From Flectobacillus major DSM 103 (lineage in GTDB: Bacteria; Bacteroidota; Bacteroidia; Cytophagales; Spirosomataceae), in assembly GCF_000427405.1 (NCBI RefSeq), contig NZ_KE386491.1, positions 3,729,812 through 3,793,811 of the forward strand: a stretch of 64,000 nt of DNA. Direction: 5' to 3'. Position numbers and translations under genes: made by a program. The notes beneath the pieces were generated by a model. That model had not been told where the DNA came from and searched no databases. It worked only from the letters and a program-made list of their open reading frames with translations. Of this stretch, positions 36,711-46,330 are shown piece after piece; the first letter of the stretch is position 1, and each line of letters starts with the position of its first letter.

Positions 36711-38054
36711 ATGAAAAAAGTAGTATGTGCATGCGTTATTGCTCTATGGTGTTTTTGTGATATAGCTTTTACTCAGAATCAAAATTGGTCTCTTCATTTT
36801 CAACAAACGGTTATTTCTCAGCATAAACCGTCTTTTAAAGTTCCTTATGAAGGAGCAAACAGCTTGTCAGATACAGCCGAAACACAAACCTCTTTAACTA
36901 CTACCATATTTATAGGCCGAAGGCTTTGGTCAGGAGCGGCTCTTTTTATCAACCCTGAATTGGCGGGTGGTAGTGGCCTTTCACAAGCCCGAGGCATTGC
37001 TGGTTTTACTAATGGCGAATGCTTTAGAATAGGTAACCCTGCTCCTGCGATTTATATGGCTCGTATGTTTATTCGTCAAGATATTGCCTTGTCTGATGAG
37101 CGAAATGGAAAACTCGGTAAGCACGTAATCGGAGAGCAACACGCTTATCCTACTGGTAAAGAGGATGATGGTATTAATAGTATTGCTGGCGAACGACCGC
37201 TCAATCGACTAACATTTGTACTTGGTAAGTTTTCGATAGCTGATTTTTTTGATAATAACCTTTATGCACACGACCCTCGAACCCAGTTTATGAACTGGTC
37301 ATTAATGGCCAATGGAGCTTGGGATTATCCTGCCAATACAAGAGGATACACTTGGAATGCCTTGCTAGAGTATGTTCGTGAAAAATGGGCTGTGCGTGTG
37401 GCCACATCGCTTGTACCTACCTATGCCAACGGCCCTACACTAAACTGGAGTTGGTCTGGCAACCAGTCAAATACCCTAGAAATAGAAAAAAGTACCAATA
37501 TCATGGGCTTGGTAGGAAAAGTACGAGTGCTAGGATTTTATACAACAACTATTATGGGTAGTTATGATTTGGCTGCTCAAATGACCTCGCCCGATATAAC
37601 TGCTACACGAGCTACTGGTAGAAATAAATATGGTGTTGGTATCAATTTGGAACAAGCTGTAGCCAAAGATGCGGGGGTATTTTTTCGGGCGTCTATCAAC
37701 GATGGCAAAAACGAAACATGGGCTTTTACTGAAATAGACCAAGCTATTAGTGCAGGGTATGTCAATACCAATCCTTTTGGAAGACAAGATGATTCGTTTG
37801 GTCTAGCGGTAGCATTGAATGGTATATCAAAAGAACACCGTAATTACTTAAATAAAGGAGGGTATGGGTTTATTATTGGCGATAGTAAATTGCCCAATTA
37901 TGCTGCCGAAACCATAAGTGAAATCTATTATTCAGCCAAAATTACTGACTGGCTAACCCTTTCTCCCAATTATCAATTTATTATGAATCCTGCCTATAAT
38001 AAAGACCGTGGCCCAGTACATGCCTTTGCGTTGAGGGTACATTCCGAATTTTAA
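36711..38054 (+). CDS. Carbohydrate porin (OprB-like)
   Basis: 447 residues. A signal peptide is visible (VVCACVIALWCFCDIAFTQ). The mature protein has the alternating pattern of an outer-membrane barrel and ends in Phe (...ALRVHSEF). Family marks: IFIGRRLWSGAALFINPELA, GLSQARGIAGFTNGE, RLTFVLGKFSIADFFDNN, NGAWDYPANTRGYTW. OprB-type porins take up sugars; a fucosidase gene follows 300 nt later, suggesting fucose- or glycan-related use. A TACTTTTG (36657-36664) matches the -7 consensus about 47 nt before the ATG; no clear -33 box is visible. Confidence 0.88.
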   Translation: MKKVVCACVIALWCFCDIAFTQNQNWSLHFQQTVISQHKPSFKVPYEGANSLSDTAETQTSLTTTIFIGRRLWSGAALFINPELAGGSGLSQARGIAGFTNGECFRIGNPAPAIYMARMFIRQDIALSDERNGKLGKHVIGEQHAYPTGKEDDGINSIAGERPLNRLTFVLGKFSIADFFDNNLYAHDPRTQFMNWSLMANGAWDYPANTRGYTWNALLEYVREKWAVRVATSLVPTYANGPTLNWSWSGNQSNTLEIEKSTNIMGLVGKVRVLGFYTTTIMGSYDLAAQMTSPDITATRATGRNKYGVGINLEQAVAKDAGVFFRASINDGKNETWAFTEIDQAISAGYVNTNPFGRQDDSFGLAVALNGISKEHRNYLNKGGYGFIIGDSKLPNYAAETISEIYYSAKITDWLTLSPNYQFIMNPAYNKDRGPVHAFALRVHSEF

Positions 38055-38357
38055 TATTCGATCTCTTTATTTTGCTTGCTAAAGGCACAAGAAGGTTTTA
38101 GGCAATTGCTCAGAAGCCATTTTGTGCTATAGTATCAATTGATTGCGTGCACTGTTATATCAAATTTCTGAATAGGGTTAAAAAAGGCTTTGTATTTCAT
38201 TCATAGAAGTGGAATAAGGCTCATAAATTCGAAATTTTTTAACCCCTCAGATATCATTAATTGGGTATTTTAAAAGTCTTTTCTCTTTACCAAAAGAAGC
38301 TGTTTTATCGTTAAATTAGCTTTCCCAATTTTCCTCAATATTAAAACTATCTATTTC
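38055..38357. other. Intergenic region with no clear feature
   Basis: 303 bp between the porin and the fucosidase gene. I see no gene, no strong hairpin, and no good -33/-7 pair; TAGCTTTC near 38316 is a one-mismatch -7 box at the right distance from the fucosidase start. Whether the two genes are cotranscribed cannot be read. Confidence 0.5.
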
Positions 38358-39698
38358 GTGAAAAAAATTACAAGAATCCTTCAATGGGGTTTGATGATTG
38401 TTCTTGGAGGACAGTTATCGCTTGCCCAACAAACTAACGTGCCTCATTCGTTACAAGAAAGAATGCAGTGGTTTCAAGATGCCAAACTTGGGGTATTTAT
38501 CCACTGGGGTATTTATGCCGTAAAAGGAGTAGATGAAAGCTGGAGTTTTTATAATAAAAAAATCAGTTATAAAGATTATATGAGTCAGCTCAATGGCTTT
38601 ACTGCTAGCAAGTACAATCCCGAAGAATGGGCTGCTCTTATCAAAGAAAGTGGGGCTGGTTATGCTGTACTTACAACCAAACATCACGATGGTGTAGCTT
38701 TGTGGCCCACCAAAGAAAACCATTATAGCGTGGTAAAGAACGCTCCTGCTAAAAGAGATTTACTCAAACCATTTTTTCAAGCTCTTGATAAATATGGCAT
38801 TAAGCGGGGGGCATATTTCTCGCTTATCGACTGGAGTCATCCCGACTACCCTGCTATTACACGAGATAGCAACCGTTATAAAATGGAAAATGATCCTGCT
38901 CGTTGGCAAAGATTCCAAAAGTTTTTGCATGCCCAAATTGCCGAACTAAATACCAATTATAAGCCCGACTTATGGTGGTTTGATGGCGAATGGGAGCATA
39001 ATGCTAAAGAATGGCAAGCTGAAAAAATCAATGCTAGTATTCTTCAGGCTAACCCTTGGGCTATTAGCAACGACCGATTACAGGACTTTGGCAATTATGA
39101 AACCTATGAGCAAACAATACCTCCAACCAAACCCAAGAAATTTCCATATTGGGAAGCCTGTATGACTTCTAATTTGAATTGGGGCTATCATCCCGACGAT
39201 ACCAATTATAAAACGCCTTATCAAGTGATTTCTATTTTTGCCGATGTAATTAGCAATGGCGGTGTGTATTTGTTTGATATAGGCCCCAAAGAAGATGGTA
39301 CAATTTCTACCGAACAGGTACATTTATTGAAAGAACTTGGTAAATGGAATAAAAAACACAAAGAAGCCATTTTTGGTACATTGGCAGGTATTGAGGCTGG
39401 TCATTTTTATGGCCCCACAACCATTGCCAAAGATTCAACTACCTTGTACTTATTTTTGCAACCTAATACCAGCGGACAAGTTATGCTAAAGGGACTTGAC
39501 AATACCATCAAGAAAATACGTGTAGTGGGTACAAATCATCTGTTGACCCACCAAGTACAAAGTAAAATGACATGGGGAAATGTACCAGGAATTGTCTACA
39601 TAAATATACCTGCCGAGGTCAATGACCAATACATGACTGTACTAGCGTTGGAGTTAGATAAGCCCCTGAAAATGTATAAAAGTGATGGCGAAAAATAG
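38358..39698 (+). CDS. Alpha-L-fucosidase (GH29)
   Basis: 446 residues. A signal peptide (~1-25, GLMIVLGGQLSLAQ) exports it. GH29 marks: QWFQDAKLGVFIHWGIYAV near 36-54, AKYAVLTTKHHDG-like GYAVLTTKHHDGVALWP, and PDLWWFDGEWEHN with the probable nucleophile Asp209. The C-terminal part adds a beta-sandwich (VYINIPAEVNDQYMTVLAL). The start codon is GTG (38358), supported by the signal peptide that follows directly (KKITRILQWGL). It releases terminal L-fucose from glycans; with the porin upstream it points to use of fucosylated material. A strong terminator follows. Confidence 0.9.
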   Translation: MKKITRILQWGLMIVLGGQLSLAQQTNVPHSLQERMQWFQDAKLGVFIHWGIYAVKGVDESWSFYNKKISYKDYMSQLNGFTASKYNPEEWAALIKESGAGYAVLTTKHHDGVALWPTKENHYSVVKNAPAKRDLLKPFFQALDKYGIKRGAYFSLIDWSHPDYPAITRDSNRYKMENDPARWQRFQKFLHAQIAELNTNYKPDLWWFDGEWEHNAKEWQAEKINASILQANPWAISNDRLQDFGNYETYEQTIPPTKPKKFPYWEACMTSNLNWGYHPDDTNYKTPYQVISIFADVISNGGVYLFDIGPKEDGTISTEQVHLLKELGKWNKKHKEAIFGTLAGIEAGHFYGPTTIAKDSTTLYLFLQPNTSGQVMLKGLDNTIKKIRVVGTNHLLTHQVQSKMTWGNVPGIVYINIPAEVNDQYMTVLALELDKPLKMYKSDGEK

Positions 39699-39798
39699 TA
39701 AATCTATTTAGATACAAAGACCGAATTACAGATACAGTACGGCTAAACAAGCATTAAATTAAACCTAAAACTTTTATAAGCATTTATACGGCTTTAAC

Positions 39799-39855
39799 TA
39801 AAAAAAGCTAGGTAGTTGGGCTCTATAACAGAACCCAACTACCTAGCTTTTTTTT
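39799..39855. terminator. Bidirectional terminator between the fucosidase and nfu genes
   Basis: A 20-bp perfect stem (AAAAAAGCTAGGTAGTTGGG, 39801-39820; complement 39834-39853) with A and T runs on both sides. It serves two convergent genes. Confidence 0.92.
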
Positions 39856-39875
39856 AGTGGCTTTTTGATTAGCTA

Positions 39876-40469
39876 TTAAACACCTTCGGCTACTACTTCT
39901 TTCACCTCAGGAACCATTCTTGTAAGTAAATTTTCAATACCAGCCTTCAAAGTCATTGTAGAAGAAGGACAGCCCGAGCAAGAGCCCTGTAATAATACTT
40001 TCACAGTACCCTCGTTGAACGAATGAAAGTTGATTGCTCCACCATCAGATTCAACAGCAGGACGAACATATTGGTCTAAAACAGCCTTGATTTTCACAAC
40101 AGTATCTGAATCTGGCTCGCCCGACGAAGCGGTTTCATGAGCTTTGATAGTAGATTGAGTGAAAACTTCTTTTTTATCTTCAAAGAATTTTTTCAAAAAT
40201 TGTTTTAAGTTAAATAATTGGTCTTCCCATTTTGTTTCTTCGTCTTTGGTAATTGTAACGAAGTTAGATGAGATAAACACTCTTCTCACAAAATCAAATC
40301 CGAAAATCTCAACAGCCAAAGGTGAGTTTTTATCTTCTGCAATAGCTTCTGATGGCGTTGCATAGTCAAAAGACGCTCCTTCTGGAACTAATTCAAAATT
40401 GAAGACAAACTTCATTGAATTAGGATTGGGCGTTGATTCTGTATAAATAAATATTTGTGATTTTAACAT
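39876..40469 (-). CDS. nfuA: NifU-like iron-sulfur cluster carrier (Nfu)
   Basis: 197 residues. The N terminus is a Nfu_N domain (TESTPNPNSMKFVFN, ~10-24; AVEIFGFDFVRRVFISSNFVTI). The C-terminal NifU domain carries VDQYVRPAVESDGGAINFHS-like VLDQYVRPAVESDGGAI and LLQGSCSGCPSSTMTLK with the cluster-binding CxxC (~160-163). It passes Fe-S clusters to target enzymes. A CAAAATTA at 40521-40528 matches the minus-strand -7 box 52 nt upstream; it overlaps the start region of the divergent gene. The symbol is by family. Confidence 0.9.
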   Translation of the reverse strand: MLKSQIFIYTESTPNPNSMKFVFNFELVPEGASFDYATPSEAIAEDKNSPLAVEIFGFDFVRRVFISSNFVTITKDEETKWEDQLFNLKQFLKKFFEDKKEVFTQSTIKAHETASSGEPDSDTVVKIKAVLDQYVRPAVESDGGAINFHSFNEGTVKVLLQGSCSGCPSSTMTLKAGIENLLTRMVPEVKEVVAEGV

Positions 40470-40546
40470 GATTCCTTCGTAATTTGTTTATTGGACTTGG
40501 TTGTTCTAACAAATACTATTCAAAATTAGTTTGGAATTCTGGATAA

Positions 40547-41914
40547 ATGCACAATGTTTTTCGTAAAAAAAAAGAGATAGCCCTTTATACCTCTGGAATA
40601 TTTACTTGTCTGGGATACGCCCTATTGGCGTATACAGTGAAAAGAAGTCACTTTGGCGAGCTATTTATTATCATAAGTTTGTTGTTTGGGTTATATATAT
40701 GGATAGTTAACCACTCTGAAGGGTCTATGCGGGTATTGCTCCGATTGGCCTTTATTGTTAAAGGAGTTTGGCTATTGGCCACTCCTGCCCTATCCGACGA
40801 CTTTTATAGATTTCTTTGGGATGGTAATATGCTGGTTATGGGGCAAAACCCTTACGCTATTTTACCCTCAGCTTATCCCAATCTTCCATATTTTACAGAG
40901 CTCAATTCGCCTAACTATTATACAGTATATCCACCAGTGAATCAATTTATTTTTGGTTTGGTAGCTTGGCTATCTTGTAATAATACACTAATAGGTATTG
41001 TTACACTAAGAGTATTGATACTGCTGGCCGACTGGGGGAATATTTATTGGATAAAGAAAATAGCTAGCCGACTAGGCTTGTCACCAAGAATAGTTTTGTG
41101 GTATGCTTTTAATCCGCTTATAATTGTTGAGCTAATAGGAAATCTACATTTTGAAGCTATTATGATTTTTTTTCTTTTGGGAATGTTCTATCGAGTTCTC
41201 AAAACAATGGAATCGCCTAAAACATGGCGATATACAAACGGAATATCAATAGCCTTATGGTACAGTTTGGCTGTATCGACAAAGCTAATCCCATTATTAC
41301 TTGCACCAGTATTGATTCGGTTTTTGGGTTGGTCAAAAGCCTTTTTTATATTAGCGGTGTCGGGCATCATATTTGCTTTGGCATGGATACCATTGATAGA
41401 TTCACAAGTTATCCACAATGTATGGTCGAGTGTGGATTTGTATTTTCAAAAATTCGAGTTCAATGCTTCCATCTATTATATCATACGAGCATTGGGTTTT
41501 TGGTTGACTGGTTTCAATATAATCCAGTGGTCGGGCGGAGGCTTAGGAATAGTTTCTTTGGTGTGTATACTCCTATTAGCTTGGGGCAAATATGATTCAA
41601 TAATAATAAAAAATACCACTAAACTTTCAGAACAAATATTTATCATAGCCTTATTTAGCTTTAGTACTTACTATTTCAATGCCACGACGGTTCATCCTTG
41701 GTATATTACCACAATCGTAGTATTTAGTTTGTTCACGTCTTACCGATTTGTGCTGATATGGTCTTGGGCTACCATGATGTCGTATCATGCGTATCGCCAA
41801 AGTGTTGTTAATGAGGATGTTTACTGGATTGTTTTAGAATATTGTATTATTTTTGTAGTGCTTTCTTATGAGCTGATTGTCAGAATATTAGAGAGTAAAC
41901 ACTACCAAAAGTAG
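40547..41914 (+). CDS. Polytopic GT-C-type glycosyltransferase (mannosyltransferase-like)
   Basis: 455 residues with roughly ten transmembrane helices (e.g. IALYTSGIFTCLGYALLAYT, LFIIISLLFGLYIWI, IVSLVCILLLAW, FIIALFSFSTYYF). The first large loop has ALSDDFYRFLWDGNMLVMGQ, the double-acidic SDD/D-type motif of GT-C enzymes, followed by NPYAILPS and YTVYPPVNQ. Such enzymes use polyprenyl-phosphate sugars on the outer face of the inner membrane. The donor and acceptor are unknown. It is divergent from nfu with overlapping control regions (77-nt gap) and contains one exact DnaA box (41409). Confidence 0.78.
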   Translation: MHNVFRKKKEIALYTSGIFTCLGYALLAYTVKRSHFGELFIIISLLFGLYIWIVNHSEGSMRVLLRLAFIVKGVWLLATPALSDDFYRFLWDGNMLVMGQNPYAILPSAYPNLPYFTELNSPNYYTVYPPVNQFIFGLVAWLSCNNTLIGIVTLRVLILLADWGNIYWIKKIASRLGLSPRIVLWYAFNPLIIVELIGNLHFEAIMIFFLLGMFYRVLKTMESPKTWRYTNGISIALWYSLAVSTKLIPLLLAPVLIRFLGWSKAFFILAVSGIIFALAWIPLIDSQVIHNVWSSVDLYFQKFEFNASIYYIIRALGFWLTGFNIIQWSGGGLGIVSLVCILLLAWGKYDSIIIKNTTKLSEQIFIIALFSFSTYYFNATTVHPWYITTIVVFSLFTSYRFVLIWSWATMMSYHAYRQSVVNEDVYWIVLEYCIIFVVLSYELIVRILESKHYQK

Positions 41915-42022
41915 TTTTTTTGTTGGGAATCCCTCCGATTATGCCGAACTTAGTAGAGTGATTTTCGAATACTAATGTTAAAATGGCATTAGCGTACAAA
42001 CCGTAAAAATTAGCTAATACAA

Positions 42023-43924
42023 ATGTTAGATATTATTCAACTGCTTCCTGATTCGATTGCGAACCAGATTGCTGCTGGGGAGGTTGTTCAGAGGCCGGCC
42101 TCGGTGGTGAAGGAGTTGTTAGAGAATTCCATCGATGCAGAAGCCACCCAAATACAGCTTATTATAAGAGAAGCAGGCAAAACACTGATTCAGGTAATAG
42201 ACAACGGCAAAGGAATGTCCGAAACTGATGCCCGAATGTGTTTTGAGCGTCATGCCACTTCCAAAATCCGTACCTCCGACGATTTGTTTAAAATCCGAAC
42301 AATGGGTTTTAGAGGCGAAGCTATGGCCTCTATTGCAGCGGTTTCGCAGGTTGAACTCAGAACTCGCAGAAGCACCGAAGAATTAGGCACGCTGGTACGT
42401 ATCGAAGCTTCAGAGCTAAAAGCCCAAGAAGCGGTGTCGACTATGGAAGGGAGCAATATTCAGGTGAAAAATCTCTTTTTTAATGTACCCGCTCGACGCA
42501 ACTTCCTCAAATCGAACCCCGTTGAAATGCGTCATATCATCGAGGAGTTTCAGCGTGTGGCATTATCCAATCCTAAAATTGCTTTTACCTTATATCATAA
42601 CGATGCCGAAATTTATAATTTGCCTTCAGGAAAACTAAGCCGCAGAATTGTAGATTTATTTGGTAAATCGTACCGTGAGCAATTGGCTTCGTGCGAAGAA
42701 GAAACATCGTTTGTAACCGTTCATGGTTTTGTTGGTAAGCCCCAATTTGCCAAAAAAACTAGAGGCGAACAGTTTTTCTTTGCCAATAATCGGTACATCA
42801 AAAATAGCTATTTGAACCATGCCGTAATGACTTCCTTTGAAGGACTCATTCCTGAAGGTTCGCATCCTTTTTATGTATTGTTTATTGAAATAGACCCTGT
42901 TCATATTGATATTAATGTACACCCTACCAAAACAGAAATCAAGTTTGACGATGAACGAACGGTATATGCTATTGTTCAGGCGGCCGTTAGAAAAGCCATG
43001 AGCCAGCATAACTTGACCCCTTCGTTAGATTTTGATACGGATGTCAATTATACCAATCAGTTTTTCTCATTTAGTAATACGCCTTTTCCAAGCAAAATGA
43101 ATGGCTCGGAAAGTATTGGAAGAACCGAAACAACTTTTTCTCAGCCCGAACCTTCGCCACGAGAAAAGTCTAATTTGACCAATTGGAATAAACTTTATGA
43201 AGGACTAAACCGTTCGGCCGATGATTTTGACCAACAACCCAAACAACAAAGTGGGCTTGACTTTGGCTCGGATTATCAAGAGCAGCAACCTTTTACCCTC
43301 AAAAGTAAAGCCAATGATATTGCCGATTCTCGTCCACAACGAACTTCGCAAGATTCGGATGCTACTACTTTCCAAATTCATAATCGGTATATTATCTCGC
43401 AAGTAAAGTCGGGAATGTTGCTCATAGACCAACGGGCGGCTTATGAACGGATTTTGTACGAAAAGTTTGCTCAGCACTTACAAAAAAATAATGGGGCATC
43501 ACAACAATTGCTATTTCCGTCTACCATTAAATTAACCTCTGCCGATTTTCATCTATTGGTAGAAATACAGGATGAAATCAAAAATTTAGGCTTTGATTTA
43601 AGCGTAATTGGGCACGATTCATTTATTGTGAATGGTATTCCTGCCGATTCGCCCGATGAAAACGAGCAAGAGCTAATAGAAGGATTATTAGAGCAATTCA
43701 AAAGAAATGAAGCTGAATTACATTTAGACAAAGCCGAAAACTTGGCAAGAGCCATGGCCAAACGCTCGGCAGGCCGATTTGGTGTTAGTAGACTAACCAA
43801 CCAAGAAATGAATACATTGGTTGAGCAACTCTTTGCATCGTCAACACCAAGTTATTCACCAAGTGGCGATCTTACTATGAAAATTTTGGGATTGGCAGAA
43901 ATGGCTAATTTATTTTTAAAATAA
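42023..43924 (+). CDS. mutL: DNA mismatch repair protein MutL
   Basis: 633 residues. N-terminal GHKL ATPase: IANQIAAGEVVQRPASVVKE, LLENSIDA (E34 and N35 catalytic region), DNGKGM (~60), TMGFRGEAMASIAAVSQ (~93). The linker region is 330-440. In the C-terminal domain the endonuclease motif DQHA(X)2E(X)4E is altered to DQRAAYERILYE (D469), and the later metal motifs are also missing (AKRSAGRFG, YSPSGDL). The protein is therefore probably a non-nicking MutL like that of E. coli, though no MutH is visible. It is 3 nt upstream of an M28 peptidase gene. Confidence 0.96.
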   Translation: MLDIIQLLPDSIANQIAAGEVVQRPASVVKELLENSIDAEATQIQLIIREAGKTLIQVIDNGKGMSETDARMCFERHATSKIRTSDDLFKIRTMGFRGEAMASIAAVSQVELRTRRSTEELGTLVRIEASELKAQEAVSTMEGSNIQVKNLFFNVPARRNFLKSNPVEMRHIIEEFQRVALSNPKIAFTLYHNDAEIYNLPSGKLSRRIVDLFGKSYREQLASCEEETSFVTVHGFVGKPQFAKKTRGEQFFFANNRYIKNSYLNHAVMTSFEGLIPEGSHPFYVLFIEIDPVHIDINVHPTKTEIKFDDERTVYAIVQAAVRKAMSQHNLTPSLDFDTDVNYTNQFFSFSNTPFPSKMNGSESIGRTETTFSQPEPSPREKSNLTNWNKLYEGLNRSADDFDQQPKQQSGLDFGSDYQEQQPFTLKSKANDIADSRPQRTSQDSDATTFQIHNRYIISQVKSGMLLIDQRAAYERILYEKFAQHLQKNNGASQQLLFPSTIKLTSADFHLLVEIQDEIKNLGFDLSVIGHDSFIVNGIPADSPDENEQELIEGLLEQFKRNEAELHLDKAENLARAMAKRSAGRFGVSRLTNQEMNTLVEQLFASSTPSYSPSGDLTMKILGLAEMANLFLK

Positions 43925-43927
43925 TTT

Positions 43928-44941
43928 ATGAAAACATCAAAAATTGCTTTTGGCTTATTGGCTATATTTTTATTTTCAGGTGTAGCGGTTTATTTTAAAT
44001 CTTGCCAGACCAAAACAGAAACTAGCGAAAGCCAAACGCCCGAAACGGCTTTGTTGCCAGCTCCTACTTTCAATGCCGATTCAGCCTATTATTTTGTGAA
44101 TACACAAGTAAGCTTTGGGCCAAGAGTACCCAATACCAAAGCTCATAAAGCCTGTGCTGCATGGCTAGTAAGCCAGTTGAAAGGATATGGCTGTGAGGTA
44201 ACAGAACAAAAATTTGTAGCAACTACTTACGACGGCAAAAAACTTGATGCTGTCAATATTATAGGTTCGGTAAACCCTTCGGCTCCTAAACGAATCGTAC
44301 TTGCTGCCCACTGGGATTCTCGTTCTATTGCCGACAAAGACAATCATGACAAAGATAAGCCTATTGATGGTGCCAACGATGGTGCAAGTGGTGTGGGTAT
44401 ATTGTTAGAAATAGCCCGAGCTATTAAAACAGCTCAAAGTAAACCCAATGTAGGAGTAGATATTATTCTTTTCGATGCCGAAGATACTGGCGAGCCAGAT
44501 GGATACAGTGGCCCAGCTACCGAAAATGTTTGGTGGTGTTTGGGTTCTCAGTATTGGGCTGCACATAAGCACAAAGACAACTACCAAGCCTATTATGGTA
44601 TATTGTTAGACATGGTTGGTGCTAAAGGGGCGATGTTTCCACACGAAGGAATGTCAATGCAATACGCTCCAATGATTGTAAGAAATATCTGGGATATTGC
44701 TTCACGACTAGGATATAGCTCGGTATTTATTGACCAAGATGGTGGTGCATTAACCGACGACCACGCTTTTGTTAATGAAGTGGGTAAAATACAAATGATT
44801 GATATTGTTGAGCTACGCCCCAACGACCCTAAAACTTTTGGGGCATATCATCATACTCATGGCGATAACATGAGTATAATTGATAAAAATACCCTAAAAG
44901 CAGTTGGCCAAACAGTATTAACAGCCCTTTATCAAGAATAA
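43928..44941 (+). CDS. M28-family zinc peptidase / glutaminyl cyclase-like protein
   Basis: 337 residues. A hydrophobic N-terminal signal or anchor (IAFGLLAIFLFSGVAVYF) is followed by KSC at ~26; the lipobox is imperfect. The catalytic domain shows VLAAHWDSRSIADKDNHDKD (zinc His and Asp region), IDGANDGASGVGILLEIA, IILFDAEDTGEPDGY, and near the C terminus YHHTHGDNMSII. This fits M28 peptidases and the related glutaminyl-peptide cyclotransferases; I cannot decide between them. It starts 3 nt after mutL and is probably cotranscribed with it, with its own terminator at the end. Confidence 0.87.
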   Translation: MKTSKIAFGLLAIFLFSGVAVYFKSCQTKTETSESQTPETALLPAPTFNADSAYYFVNTQVSFGPRVPNTKAHKACAAWLVSQLKGYGCEVTEQKFVATTYDGKKLDAVNIIGSVNPSAPKRIVLAAHWDSRSIADKDNHDKDKPIDGANDGASGVGILLEIARAIKTAQSKPNVGVDIILFDAEDTGEPDGYSGPATENVWWCLGSQYWAAHKHKDNYQAYYGILLDMVGAKGAMFPHEGMSMQYAPMIVRNIWDIASRLGYSSVFIDQDGGALTDDHAFVNEVGKIQMIDIVELRPNDPKTFGAYHHTHGDNMSIIDKNTLKAVGQTVLTALYQE

Positions 44942-44974
44942 ACAACCATGAGATACATAGCATAAAAAAGATAT

Positions 44975-45022
44975 AAAGCCCCAAACACTGATAAAAAAGC
45001 AGTTTGGGGCTTTTTTTTACCT
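44975..45022 (+). terminator. Terminator after the M28 peptidase gene
   Basis: AAAGCCCCAAAC (44976-44987) pairs with GTTTGGGGCTTT (45002-45013), followed by TTTTTT. Confidence 0.9.
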
Positions 45023-45105
45023 AAAATTCAAAAGGCTTTCTTAATACACTCAAAGGATAAAAATAACTTTCTTACCTTTGTGAATCTTTTTCAATCAACG
45101 ACCAA

Positions 45106-46203
45106 ATGGAACAAACAGAACAACTAAAACTCGTATTTCTTAACGATGTACATACTTCTTTAGGGGCAAAAATGGTACCTTTTGCAGGATATTCAATGCC
45201 TGTATTATACACCAACTTGATTCAAGAGCATCATGCCGTTCGCAATGCTGTAGGCGTTTTTGACGTATCGCACATGGGCGAGTTTATTGTAAAAGGAGAG
45301 CGTGCAACAGAGTTTTTACAATATGTTACCTCCAACGATGTATCGGCTTTGTACGATGGTAAAGTACAATATTCTTGTTTGCCCAACGACAAAGGCGGTA
45401 TTGTTGACGACCTTTTGATTTATAGAAGAACCGAAAATGAATATTTCGTTGTAGTAAATGCCTCAAATATCGACAAAGACTGGAATTGGATGCAAAGCCA
45501 TAATTCTTTTGGGGTAGAGATGCAAAATATCAGCGACGAAATCAGTTTGTTTGCTGTACAGGGGCCTAAAGGCGTGGCAACTATGCAAAAATTAACGGAT
45601 TTGGATTTAGGCTCGATGGAATACTATACCTTTAAGGAAGGTACAGTTGCAGGTATCGAAAATGTATTGATTGCTACAACAGGATACACTGGTGCAGGAG
45701 GAATGGAGGTATATGTCAAAAATGAATATGCCAAAGTAATGTGGGATGCTATCTTTGCTGCAGGCGAAGAGTTTGGTATTGTACCTGTAGGCCTAGGGGC
45801 TCGTGATACACTACGTACCGAAATGGGCTATTGCTTGTATGGTAACGATATCGACGATACTACATCGCCTATCGAAGCAGGCTTGGGTTGGATTACCAAA
45901 TTCAACAAGGAGTTTGTGAATGCTGCTTTTCATAAGCAAATAAAAGAAAATGGCCCTACCAAAAAATTAGTGGCTTTTGAAATGATAGATAGAGGTATTC
46001 CACGTCAGCATTACGAAATTATGGATGCTACGGGCAATATTATTGGCGAAGTAACCTCAGGAACACAATCGCCATCGCTTAGTAAAGGTATTGGCTTGGG
46101 CTATGTAGCCACAGAATTTAGTAAATTAGGAACCGAAATTTATATCAATATCCGAAACAAATATTTGAAAGCTCAAGTGGTAAAACTTCCTTTTTTGAAG
46201 TAA
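45106..46203 (+). CDS. gcvT: Glycine cleavage system T protein (aminomethyltransferase)
   Basis: 365 residues. GcvT transfers the one-carbon unit from the H-protein aminomethyl group to tetrahydrofolate. Signatures: [115 protein letters not shown] (45073-45080) matches the -7 box 26 nt before the ATG. The rest of the glycine cleavage genes (gcvH, gcvP) are not nearby. Confidence 0.96.
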   Translation: MEQTEQLKLVFLNDVHTSLGAKMVPFAGYSMPVLYTNLIQEHHAVRNAVGVFDVSHMGEFIVKGERATEFLQYVTSNDVSALYDGKVQYSCLPNDKGGIVDDLLIYRRTENEYFVVVNASNIDKDWNWMQSHNSFGVEMQNISDEISLFAVQGPKGVATMQKLTDLDLGSMEYYTFKEGTVAGIENVLIATTGYTGAGGMEVYVKNEYAKVMWDAIFAAGEEFGIVPVGLGARDTLRTEMGYCLYGNDIDDTTSPIEAGLGWITKFNKEFVNAAFHKQIKENGPTKKLVAFEMIDRGIPRQHYEIMDATGNIIGEVTSGTQSPSLSKGIGLGYVATEFSKLGTEIYINIRNKYLKAQVVKLPFLK

Positions 46204-46211
46204 TCACTTTC

Positions 46212-46300
46212 AAAAGTTTACCATAATAACAAAAGCATTGGGCAAGAAGCCTTCAGGCCAATTACCCGATAAAAGCGGTTGTTATGGTAAGCTTTTTATT
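46212..46300 (+). terminator. Long imperfect stem-loop after gcvT
   Basis: AAGTTTACCATAATAAC (46214-46230) pairs with GTTGTTATGGTAAGCTT (46278-46294), two mismatches in 17 bp, then TTTTATTTTAG. The inner region has a smaller imperfect hairpin (GGGC...GCCTTCAGGCC). It could be a terminator or a relic of an inserted element. Confidence 0.6.
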
Positions 46301-46330
46301 TTAGCATATAAATAAGAACAGCATAAGTGT

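Noticed and set aside
36711-39698. Full polysaccharide-utilisation locus (SusC/SusD)
   Set aside because: Only a porin and one glycoside hydrolase are present; no SusC/SusD or regulator is seen.
46212-46300. Possible fourth copy of the TIR/hairpin element
   Set aside because: It is a long inverted repeat but shares neither the GGCGGTCG core nor the 21-bp ends.
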